This document shows, piece after piece, positions 6,984 to 12,987 of a stretch of 12,987 nucleotides of DNA. The notes beneath the pieces were generated by a model, which saw only the letters and a list, made by a program, of their open reading frames with translations, had not been told where the DNA came from and ran no database searches. Both the position numbers and the translations under genes were made by a program. The stretch comes from Paludibacteraceae bacterium (GTDB taxonomy: Bacteria; Bacteroidota; Bacteroidia; Bacteroidales; Paludibacteraceae): NCBI GenBank assembly GCA_017960065.1, contig JAGCZK010000003.1:1-12987 (forward strand), read 5' to 3'. How positions within the stretch are numbered: position 1 is the first letter of the stretch; the number at the start of each line of letters is the position of its first letter.

Positions 6984-8396
6984 ATGACGCAGGACAGTTT
7001 GCAGGCACCGGTATTCCATCTGATTTCATCGACCGCCGATGAGATGGGGCTCGATTGCTATGTCATTGGGGGCTGGGTGCGTGACCAATACCTCCACCGC
7101 CCCTCCAACGACATCGACGTGGTGGTCATCGGCAGCGGCATCGAACTGGCCAAGGCGCTCAAAAACAAGCTGGGCAAAAGCGCCCACCTGTCGGTATTCA
7201 AAAACTTCGGTACCGCACAGATCAAATACAAGGATTTGGAAATCGAAATCGTGGGCGCCCGCAAAGAATCGTACGACCGCAACTCGCGCAAACCCATTGT
7301 CGAAGACGGGACGCTCGAAGACGACCAGAACCGCCGCGACTTCACGATCAACGCCATGGCATTTTGCCTGAACGGCGACCGTTTCGGCCAGTTGCAAGAC
7401 CCGTTCGGCGGCATCCGCGACTTGGAATACCGCATTATCCGCACGCCGCTCGACCCCTCGATAACATTCTGCGACGACCCTCTTCGTATATTAAGATGTG
7501 TACGCTTCGCAACGCAATTAAGGTTTAATATTGAAGAACGGACCTTCGAGGCATTGTCGAAAAATCGTGACCGGCTGGCCATCGTGTCGCCGGAGCGGAT
7601 TCTCGAGGAATTGAACAAAATCATGGCCTCGCCCACTCCGTCGATCGGTTTTTACCTGCTCGACAAGGCGCAGCTGCTCGAGTTGATCCTGCCCGAGTTG
7701 CACCGCCTCAAAGGGGTCGATGTCCGCAACGGCAAAGGACACAAGGACATTTTTGTCCACACCCTGCAGGTGGTCGATAATGTGGCCAAGAAAAGCGACG
7801 ACCTGTGGCTGCGCTGGGCCGCCCTGTTTCACGACATCGGCAAATTTCCGACCAAGCGCTTTGACGAAAAGACGGGCTGGACTTTCCATAACCACAATTT
7901 TATCGGTGAAAAGATGATTCCGGGCATTTTCAAGCGCATGAAATTTCCGCTCAACGAAAAAATGCGCTATGTGCAGAAGATTGTCAACCTGCACATGCGC
8001 CCCATCGCCCTGGTCGAAGAGGAAATCACCGACTCGGCCGTGCGCCGGCTGCTGTTTGAGGCGGGCGACGACATCGAAGACCTGATGCTGCTGTGCGAAG
8101 CCGACATCACCTCGCGCAACGAGGAAAAAGTGAAACGCTACACGCAGAACCTGCAGGAAGTGCGCCAGAAGCTCAAGGACATCGAGCAAAAAGACCATGT
8201 ACGCAACTTCCAGCCACCCGTATCGGGCAACGAAATCATGGAAACCTTCGGGTTGGCCCCCTGTCAGGAAATCGGCCAGATCAAATCGGTCATCAAAGAC
8301 GCCATTCTCGACGGCAAAATCCCCAACGAATACGAAGCGGCCCGGCAACTCATGCTCGAAACCGCCGCAAAACTCGGGCTATCGCCCGTCAAATAG
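6984..8396 (+). CDS. cca: CCA-adding-type tRNA nucleotidyltransferase with HD domain
   Basis: This is a class II nucleotidyltransferase of the poly(A) polymerase/CCA-adding family, 470 residues, with a C-terminal HD domain. It most likely builds or repairs the 3' CCA end of tRNAs in the cytoplasm. The head motif GGWVRD is at 29-34, and the metal-binding DID is at 43-45. RRDFTINAMA (117-126) and DPLRILRCVRFA (165-176) are the conserved palm/neck motifs. The HD phosphohydrolase motif (LFHDIGK) is at about 281-287. The ATG at 6984 is chosen because an in-frame TTG at 6954 lies inside the promoter. A-adding or poly(A) activity cannot be separated from CCA addition by sequence reading alone. The codons for residues 167-183 are unusually AT-rich for this gene. 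The convergent neighbour ends 33 bases beyond its stop. Confidence 0.92.
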   Translation: MTQDSLQAPVFHLISSTADEMGLDCYVIGGWVRDQYLHRPSNDIDVVVIGSGIELAKALKNKLGKSAHLSVFKNFGTAQIKYKDLEIEIVGARKESYDRNSRKPIVEDGTLEDDQNRRDFTINAMAFCLNGDRFGQLQDPFGGIRDLEYRIIRTPLDPSITFCDDPLRILRCVRFATQLRFNIEERTFEALSKNRDRLAIVSPERILEELNKIMASPTPSIGFYLLDKAQLLELILPELHRLKGVDVRNGKGHKDIFVHTLQVVDNVAKKSDDLWLRWAALFHDIGKFPTKRFDEKTGWTFHNHNFIGEKMIPGIFKRMKFPLNEKMRYVQKIVNLHMRPIALVEEEITDSAVRRLLFEAGDDIEDLMLLCEADITSRNEEKVKRYTQNLQEVRQKLKDIEQKDHVRNFQPPVSGNEIMETFGLAPCQEIGQIKSVIKDAILDGKIPNEYEAARQLMLETAAKLGLSPVK

Positions 8397-8417
8397 GCAC
8401 CGCCACATACGGTTGCC
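8396..8417 (-). terminator. Possible weak terminator downstream of the porT-like gene
   Basis: On the minus strand GGCAACCG and CGGTGCC can pair as a 7-bp stem with one bulged A around a 7-base loop, followed by TATTTG. It begins 12 bases after the porT-like stop. The T-run is poor, so termination here is only a guess. No better hairpin lies between these convergent genes. Confidence 0.3.
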
Positions 8418-8429
8418 CAGGCAAAAATC

Positions 8430-9167
8430 CTATTCAAAGTTAAAGGTAATGGCCAGCATCCGCGAGGTCAGGCGGTCGAGCGAACGCGTATAGACCTCGT
8501 AGGGTGTGTCGTCGATTTCGGGGTGGTTGCGGTTGAGCTGGTCGAGCAATCCGAAGCAGAACTTCAGCTCAGGGCAGAAACGGAAATACTCGTTGTAAAT
8601 CATCAGGCCCACGCCAAAGCCGATTTGCACGTCAAACACGTTGAGCAGGATCGGTTCTTCGGGGTTTAGGTTGATGTTGAACTGCGGGCCGCCGCCAGCC
8701 AGAATGTAGGGCCGCACGTTGCCGTAGCGCTTGCCGCTGTACTTGAGGTAAAACGGCACATCCACCGTCGTCGGTTTGACCGACACCTGGGTCGGGTCGC
8801 CGATTTGGGCACCCCGGGGCGTGAAACAGGTATAGTTGAGGCGGCGTTCGCCCAAGGTCAAGTAAGGCGTACAACGCAGGTTGAGGTATTCGCACAGGCG
8901 CAAATCCGCGATCATGCCCACCATAAAGGCCGGCATCAGGCCGTTGGAGGCCGAATAATAGCTATTGCCGTTGGCATCGGTCCATTCCGAAGGCAAGGTG
9001 GTAAAGTCGCCCAAACCGATACCGAGGATGAAACCGAAATGCCAGCGCTGGTTGTCCACCTGCGGCAGATTCCGGATGTACTTGCTCTCGAGTTGTGCAT
9101 GGGCCTGCACTGCGCCGGCCAGCAGCAACGGCAATAGGACGAATATACGAAGCTTTCCGCTCATCAT
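8430..9167 (-). CDS. porT: PorT/SprT-like outer-membrane beta-barrel protein (type IX secretion)
   Basis: This is an outer-membrane beta-barrel protein of about 245 residues that I match to PorT/SprT, a protein needed for type IX secretion in Bacteroidota. From the chosen start, residues 1-25 form a signal peptide (leucine-rich core, cleavage near AHAQ). The mature protein begins with a stretch containing NLPQVDNQRWHFGF. Its ADLRLCEYLNLRCTPYLTLG and PFYLKYSGKRYGNVRPY segments resemble PorT barrel strands. The alternating polar/aromatic pattern and the final phenylalanine-rich strand (ITFNFE) fit an outer-membrane barrel. The ATG at 9167 lies 13 bases after the glycosyltransferase stop. Earlier in-frame codons would overlap that gene and bury the signal peptide. 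A general PorT-family barrel unrelated to secretion is the main alternative. Other type IX genes are not visible here. Confidence 0.72.
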   Translation of the reverse strand: MMSGKLRIFVLLPLLLAGAVQAHAQLESKYIRNLPQVDNQRWHFGFILGIGLGDFTTLPSEWTDANGNSYYSASNGLMPAFMVGMIADLRLCEYLNLRCTPYLTLGERRLNYTCFTPRGAQIGDPTQVSVKPTTVDVPFYLKYSGKRYGNVRPYILAGGGPQFNINLNPEEPILLNVFDVQIGFGVGLMIYNEYFRFCPELKFCFGLLDQLNRNHPEIDDTPYEVYTRSLDRLTSRMLAITFNFE

Positions 9168-9180
9168 TTTCCGATATAGT

Positions 9181-10434
9181 TTATCTGTTATCATCTTGCA
9201 AAATTGCGGATGGGTTGTTTTCCAACAATTCCACAAGTTGGTTCATTCTTAATTCTTTCTTGAAGTTCTTCAAATAGAACTCCTTCCCGTTATTTCCCAA
9301 GGCCTCGAGCCCGGTGCGGTCCATCGCCGCCATGCGCCTGACGGCCTGCACCAGGGCTTCGGTATCGCCGGCCGACACGGTCAACCCGCACCGGGCTTCG
9401 CGAATCAGTTGGGCCCCGTCGCCGTTGATCATGGCCAGCACGGGTTTTCCTTGGGCCATGTAAAACTGCACTTTCGATGGGACGGTCAAATTAAAGCAAG
9501 GTTTATCCTTGAGCGAAAACAACAGCACGTCGGACCGTTGCATAAACACGGGCATGGTGTTGATCGGATACCGCCCCGTGAAATATACCGTGTCGGACAA
9601 GCCTTTTTCCCTGACCATCCGCTCGAGATGCTCTTTTCGGCGCCCGTCGCCGACAAACACAAACTTGATCTGTTTCGAGTCTTTCAGGCAATCGGCCGCA
9701 GCAATCACCGCATCGAGGTTTTGGGCCTCCCCTAGGTTGCCTGCGAACAGAATCACAAACGCCTCTTTTTCGTCATACGGCCGAATCGCGCGGATATCAA
9801 AATCCTCCGGCACCGCGTCCTTGATGTCTTCCGCCCAATTCGGGAAATAGACCAGTTTGTCCTTGAAATCGCCTTTCTCACAAATCGATTTCTCAAAGCC
9901 TTTTGAGCCGATCAGAATTTGAGCGCATTGCTCATACACTTTCCGGACCATTCGTATCTGAGGCTTGATAATCAGCGGATTGGAAACTCCTCCCGCCGAC
10001 ATCAGCGACTCCGGCCACAAATCCAGCGTCCAGAAAATCATCGGTATCCGCTGGCGCCGGGCCATCTTTTTGGCGCACACCCCCACAAAAAACGGCGAGG
10101 TCAGGTGTACGAAAACCCGGTCATATTTGTGCCTGAACGAGTGAAAGAACGTAAACACCCGCAGGCAGAAATAATACGACAAATAGTTCAGCACCAGCCG
10201 GAAGGCTCCTCCCCGGCCTCGGGGAATGATCGGAATCCGAATCACATGCACCCCGTTCACCTCTTCCCTGCGACGTTTGGTGAGCGAATACCCGTCGAAA
10301 AACCTTCCTTTCGGGTAATCCGGCACCGCCGTCAAAACAGTGACGTCCATTCCCCTTCTGACCAGTTCGAAGGCCACATCGTTGACCTTGAAGTCTTCCG
10401 GATAGAAATGGTTGGTGAAGATGCAGACTTTCAT
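9181..10434 (-). CDS. WbuB-like glycosyltransferase family 4
   Basis: This is a GT-B fold, family 4 retaining glycosyltransferase of 417 residues, similar to WbuB-type enzymes that add N-acetylated 6-deoxy-L-hexoses to O-antigen or capsule repeat units at the inner face of the cytoplasmic membrane. The N-terminal donor/acceptor domain opens with FTNHFYPED (6-14) and has TAVPDYPKG (35-43) and FWTLDLWPESL (134-144). The C-terminal domain has the strand FAGNLGEAQNL (230-240). The nucleotide-sugar site follows around VPSKVQFYMAQGKPVLA (318-334). The gene starts three bases after the 2-epimerase stop, so it is in the same operon and its donor is probably the UDP-sugar made by the three preceding enzymes. 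No membrane-spanning segment is evident. The acceptor cannot be told from sequence. Confidence 0.9.
   Translation of the reverse strand: MKVCIFTNHFYPEDFKVNDVAFELVRRGMDVTVLTAVPDYPKGRFFDGYSLTKRRREEVNGVHVIRIPIIPRGRGGAFRLVLNYLSYYFCLRVFTFFHSFRHKYDRVFVHLTSPFFVGVCAKKMARRQRIPMIFWTLDLWPESLMSAGGVSNPLIIKPQIRMVRKVYEQCAQILIGSKGFEKSICEKGDFKDKLVYFPNWAEDIKDAVPEDFDIRAIRPYDEKEAFVILFAGNLGEAQNLDAVIAAADCLKDSKQIKFVFVGDGRRKEHLERMVREKGLSDTVYFTGRYPINTMPVFMQRSDVLLFSLKDKPCFNLTVPSKVQFYMAQGKPVLAMINGDGAQLIREARCGLTVSAGDTEALVQAVRRMAAMDRTGLEALGNNGKEFYLKNFKKELRMNQLVELLENNPSAILQDDNR
9199..9229 (-). promoter_or_regulatory. Possible internal promoter for the porT-like gene
   Basis: On the minus strand CAATTTTG (9199-9206) matches five of six fixed positions of TAnnTTTG. 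ATTG (9226-9229) is one base off the TTTG -33 box at a 19-base spacing. It lies within the end of the glycosyltransferase gene and would give a start near 9192. Such partial matches arise by chance, so confidence is low. Confidence 0.28.
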
Positions 10435-10437
10435 ACC

Positions 10438-11574
10438 TTACGCTTTTCGCCAAATCATCTTGTTGACAATTCCGACATAGCTTTGAATGATCTTCACCAC
10501 TTTTGTCGAAACGTTCGTATCGGCGTATGCCGGCACCGTCTGGCCGTTGTCGCCGTTGTGGTGCATGCTCACCGCCAAATCCACGGCCTGCAGCACCTGC
10601 TCTTCGGTAATGCTCCCCACCACAAACACCCCTTTTTCCATCGCTTCCGGGCGTTCGGTACTCGTGCGGACCGACACGGCGGGAAACCTGAAATAAGCGG
10701 CCTCTTCGGGGATGGTTCCGCTGTCGGACACCACGCAGAAGGCATGCTGCTGCAGGTGGTTGTAGTCGAAAAAGCCCAGGGGCTGGTGTTGGATGACGCG
10801 CTCATCAAACCGAAAGCCTCGCTTTTCGATCATCTTTCGCGAACGCGGATGGCACGAATACAATATCGGCATGTCGTAGGTTTTCGCCATCGCATTGACC
10901 GCATTCATCAGGGCCATAAAGTTCGCTTCGATGTCGATGTTTTCCTCGCGGTGCGCCGAAAGCAGGATGTATTTGCCGGGCTGCAGGTGGAGTTTTTCCA
11001 AAATGCGGCTCGACGCAATCTGGTCGGCACAACTGTCCAGCACTTCGGCCATCGGCGAGCCGGTCACATAGGTGTATTCGGGCTTTACGCCACTGTCCAG
11101 AATGTATTTCCGGGCGTTTTCGGAATAGCACAGGTTGATGTCGCTGGTCACATCCACAATCCGGCGGATCACTTCTTCGGGCAGGTTTTCGTCTTTGCAG
11201 CGGTTGCCGGCTTCCATGTGGAACACCGGGATTTTGAGGCGTTTGGCCGAAATCACGCAAAGGCAGGAGTTGGTGTCACCCAAGACCAGAACGGCGTCCG
11301 GCCGCTGCGCGGCAAACAGCTCGTACGACTTGGAAATCACATTTCCCATGGTCTGGCCCAAGTTTTCGCCCACCACATTCAAATAGAAATCCGGTTCGCG
11401 AAGCTGCAAATCCTCAAAAAAGACCTTGTTCAACTCATAGTCATAGTTCTGACCGGTATGGACAAGCTGCAGATCGAAGTATTGGTCACACTTTTTGATG
11501 ACAGCCGAAAGCTTGATGATTTCAGGGCGCGTGCCCATGACAATCATGACCTTGAGTTTTCCTGTTTTATTCAT
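10438..11574 (-). CDS. Non-hydrolysing UDP-N-acetyl-hexosamine 2-epimerase (FnlC/WbjD type)
   Basis: This enzyme is of the WecB family (378 residues). The closest subgroup by pattern is FnlC/WbjD/CapG, which inverts C-2 of a UDP-2-acetamido-2,6-dideoxy-L-hexose as the last step to UDP-L-FucNAc or UDP-L-QuiNAc. The N-terminus MGTRPEIIKLS (13-23) is characteristic. Residues equivalent to the WecB active site are visible: D100 in LGDTN, E121 in HMEAGNR, E133/E134 in LPEE and H208 in SAHREEN. The AGNRCKDENLPEE form, rather than AGLRT as in WecB, points to the 6-deoxy-L-sugar subgroup. The ATG at 11574 is chosen because GGAG sits six bases ahead and the preceding gene stops one base away; an in-frame TTG at 11586 is less likely. 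The glycosyltransferase follows after three bases. Plain UDP-GlcNAc 2-epimerase activity is a less likely alternative. Confidence 0.9.
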   Translation of the reverse strand: MNKTGKLKVMIVMGTRPEIIKLSAVIKKCDQYFDLQLVHTGQNYDYELNKVFFEDLQLREPDFYLNVVGENLGQTMGNVISKSYELFAAQRPDAVLVLGDTNSCLCVISAKRLKIPVFHMEAGNRCKDENLPEEVIRRIVDVTSDINLCYSENARKYILDSGVKPEYTYVTGSPMAEVLDSCADQIASSRILEKLHLQPGKYILLSAHREENIDIEANFMALMNAVNAMAKTYDMPILYSCHPRSRKMIEKRGFRFDERVIQHQPLGFFDYNHLQQHAFCVVSDSGTIPEEAAYFRFPAVSVRTSTERPEAMEKGVFVVGSITEEQVLQAVDLAVSMHHNGDNGQTVPAYADTNVSTKVVKIIQSYVGIVNKMIWRKA

Positions 11575-11575
11575 G

Positions 11576-12460
11576 TTATTCTCCAAGATACTGCGTGTAC
11601 AACGATTGATGCGATTTCATGAACGCATGCAACTGCGAAATCATTTCGTGATAGCCTGGTACCCGGTACGAAAAGCCGTCGCGAACCGAATTGAAAATCG
11701 ATTTGTCGCAGACCGTTCCGTCCACCGCGTTCACTTTTATCGGCAGGCCGAACTCGCTAACGATCATCGACACCAAATCGTACTTGCTGACCGCTTCGTT
11801 GTTCGACACCTGGTACAATCCCGTCAAATCCGACGCGATGACCGCATCCAACACTTTGGCCAGCTCGAGCGTCGTAATGCCTCCCCAAAGCGACTTGCGC
11901 CATCCGTTGAGCTCGCCGGCCGCCTGTTGGCCGAAGACCCAGTGCATCAACCCCTCGCCCTGCTTTTTCAGTTCGGGCCCGATAATCGACGTGCGCAGGG
12001 TCAGGTCTCGCCCATTCAGCAGTTCGCCCAGGTTTTTGGTCATCCCGTAGGTGTCGAGGGCGTTTTTGCAGTCCGAGTCCTTGTATCCGCCTTCGTTTCC
12101 CGAAAACACACAGTCGGTGCTGATGTGAATCACCTTGCCGTCGGGGTTCTGCGCGTGCAGGATTTCGGACAGCTTATGCGGGAAATAGGCGTTTACATAA
12201 ATGGCATTCGCCGGATTCGACTTCGACCCTTTAATCAGCACCCCGATGCAGTTGATCACCACATCCGGATTTTTCTTTCGGATGATTTGCTCCAGGCTGG
12301 CGGTGTCGTACACGTCCAGTTTGTAGCTGCCGGCGTCGGGCATCAGCGAATGGCACACCGTGGCGATGTCGTATTTACCAGTTTCTTTCAGGTAAATGCT
12401 GGCCATGTGACCGGCCATTCCGGCCGCACCCAAGATCAGAAGTCGCTTACGTTTACTCAC
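11576..12460 (-). CDS. RmlD-like SDR reductase of the UDP-2-acetamido-2,6-dideoxy-L-hexose pathway
   Basis: This is an extended short-chain dehydrogenase/reductase of 294 residues, similar to dTDP-4-dehydrorhamnose reductase (RmlD). It should reduce the C-4 keto group of the sugar nucleotide made by the upstream dehydratase, using NAD(P)H. The cofactor loop GAAGMAG is at 11-17. The catalytic set is STD (114-116), Y138 and K142 in YGMTK, as in active SDR enzymes. It sits between the dehydratase and the 2-epimerase, where fnlB/wbjC/capF stand in L-FucNAc operons, yet it lacks the C-terminal cupin-type domain that makes those proteins about 370 residues long. That resembles WbvR of the L-QuiNAc route. 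The start is GTG, overlapping the upstream stop by eight bases, with an AAGGAAA stretch ahead of it. The reductase class is firm; the exact product is inferred. Confidence 0.88.
   Translation of the reverse strand: MSKRKRLLILGAAGMAGHMASIYLKETGKYDIATVCHSLMPDAGSYKLDVYDTASLEQIIRKKNPDVVINCIGVLIKGSKSNPANAIYVNAYFPHKLSEILHAQNPDGKVIHISTDCVFSGNEGGYKDSDCKNALDTYGMTKNLGELLNGRDLTLRTSIIGPELKKQGEGLMHWVFGQQAAGELNGWRKSLWGGITTLELAKVLDAVIASDLTGLYQVSNNEAVSKYDLVSMIVSEFGLPIKVNAVDGTVCDKSIFNSVRDGFSYRVPGYHEMISQLHAFMKSHQSLYTQYLGE
11581..11584 (-). promoter_or_regulatory. Shine-Dalgarno site that sets the 2-epimerase start
   Basis: GGAG on the minus strand ends six bases before the ATG at 11574, inside the end of the RmlD-like gene. 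Clear Shine-Dalgarno sites are rare in this window, so this one is useful for choosing ATG over the in-frame TTG at 11586. Confidence 0.55.
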
Positions 12461-12987
12461 TGCGGATTTCCTTTACTTTCGTTTTCTGTTCCAAGCCCAA
12501 ATCCTCGCGGATAAAGCGCAATTTCAACAGGAGTTCCTTCATCTCCTCCACTCCCAAACGACGCGTGTTGTGGCTGTGGTAGTCTTCGATTATCGCCACG
12601 TCGAAGTTGCCTTTGGTAAAGAACTTGTCGTAGTTCAAATCGCGCGTGTCGCAAGGAATGCGGTAGTAGTTGCCCATATCGATGGCGCGAACCATCTCTT
12701 CGCGGGTGACGAGCGTTTCGTACAGCTTTTCGCCATGACGGGTGCCGATTATCTTCACTTCGGTGTCGCCGTATTCGGGTTTTACCTGCCGGTAGGTCTG
12801 TTTCAGGGCCTCGGCCAGGGTTACGAGCGTTGCCGCCGGCGCCTTTTGTACAAACAGGTCGCCGTTATGGCCGTTGGTAAAGGCGTATAACACCAAATCG
12901 ACAGCATCGTCGACGGTCATAATAAAACGGGTCATGTTGGGGTCGGTAATCGTAATGGATTTACCTTCCTCCATCTGGTCCACCCAC
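12453..12987 (-). CDS. fnlA: UDP-GlcNAc 4,6-dehydratase/5-epimerase, FnlA/WbjB/CapE type (C-terminal part, cut by window edge)
   Basis: This is the C-terminal ~178 residues of an inverting UDP-N-acetylglucosamine 4,6-dehydratase. FnlA/WbjB/CapE enzymes turn UDP-GlcNAc into a 4-keto-6-deoxy-L-sugar nucleotide, the first step towards UDP-L-FucNAc, L-RhaNAc or L-QuiNAc. The frame stays open to the right edge, so the Rossmann N-terminus and the catalytic residues are outside the window. The visible part matches FnlA closely: ITITDPNMTRFIMT, DAVDLVLYAF, GDLFVQKAPAAT, IIGTRHGEKLYETL and a closing NYDKFFTKG...EDYHSHNT segment. The family is about 345 residues long, so roughly half is missing. The stop overlaps the GTG of the reductase gene by eight bases, which makes it the upstream member of the same operon. 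Retaining dehydratases such as WbpM are less similar at HSHNT and TRHGEKLYE. Confidence 0.92.
   Translation of the reverse strand, partial: WVDQMEEGKSITITDPNMTRFIMTVDDAVDLVLYAFTNGHNGDLFVQKAPAATLVTLAEALKQTYRQVKPEYGDTEVKIIGTRHGEKLYETLVTREEMVRAIDMGNYYRIPCDTRDLNYDKFFTKGNFDVAIIEDYHSHNTRRLGVEEMKELLLKLRFIREDLGLEQKTKVKEIRSE

Noticed and set aside
7518..8348. A 276-codon open frame on the minus strand opposite cca
   Set aside because: It is antisense to the neck and HD region of a clear cca gene, and no domain is recognisable.
8375..8388. Hairpin CGGGC-TATC-GCCCG at the end of cca
   Set aside because: It lies within coding sequence, the stem is only 5 bp, and no T-run follows, so it is not a convincing cca terminator.
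9168..9236. Longer N-terminus for the porT-like gene
   Set aside because: It would overlap the glycosyltransferase gene and put about 23 residues ahead of a good signal peptide.
9919..11622. A 567-codon open frame on the plus strand opposite the glycosyltransferase and 2-epimerase
   Set aside because: It spans the junction of two well-identified genes on the other strand, has low-complexity H/R-rich content and no promoter or start signal.
11495..12514. A 339-codon open frame on the plus strand opposite the reductase
   Set aside because: It has the same composition-driven antisense pattern and covers parts of three real minus-strand genes.

Overview
The window looks like chromosomal DNA from a member of the Bacteroidota, most likely the order Bacteroidales. 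The reasons are the Bacteroidota-type promoter elements (TTTG, then about 19-22 bases, then TAnnTTTG) between 6909 and 6956, lipoprotein and secretion signals of the usual type, a PorT/SprT-like outer-membrane protein (type IX secretion is confined to this phylum), a ferredoxin-dependent 2-oxoacid oxidoreductase as in anaerobes, and protein sequences close to the Bacteroidales forms of YidC and MnmA. The species cannot be named. I see no rRNA, tRNA, CRISPR array, insertion sequence or phage gene. The gene content is mostly housekeeping, plus one end of a surface-polysaccharide operon.

Layout. (1) 1-857, plus strand: the end of a 2-oxoacid:ferredoxin oxidoreductase operon (beta subunit cut by the window edge, then the gamma subunit). 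(2) 873-911: a strong two-way terminator shared with the convergent neighbour. (3) 910-3663, minus strand: grpE-dnaJ-mnmA, packed with a 1-base gap and a 4-base overlap, joining the DnaK co-chaperones to a tRNA-thiolating enzyme. (4) 3713-3746: terminator of the next unit. (5) 3773-6886, minus strand: an unknown lipoprotein, an exported thioredoxin and yidC, apparently one envelope-related transcription unit. (6) 6887-6983: a divergent promoter region with a good promoter in each direction. (7) 6984-8396, plus strand: a CCA-adding-type nucleotidyltransferase with an HD domain. (8) 8430-12987, minus strand: a porT-like gene at the downstream end of a nucleotide-sugar operon that runs off the right edge. 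The order in the direction of transcription is fnlA-type dehydratase, RmlD-like reductase, UDP-HexNAc 2-epimerase, WbuB-like glycosyltransferase, porT-like.

How the genes work together. The three enzymes at 10438-12987 form a complete route from UDP-GlcNAc to a UDP-2-acetamido-2,6-dideoxy-L-hexose, and the adjacent glycosyltransferase probably uses that sugar. The reductase is short and has no room for the C-terminal cupin/epimerase domain of FnlB/WbjC/CapF, so I infer an L-QuiNAc (or L-RhaNAc) product rather than L-FucNAc. The porT-like gene directly behind this operon is a notable link, because type IX cargo is anchored to a special lipopolysaccharide in related organisms. I found no clearly new system. 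The points most worth a second look are the sugar-pathway variant, its junction with porT, the lipoprotein-thioredoxin-yidC unit, and a rare-codon patch inside cca.
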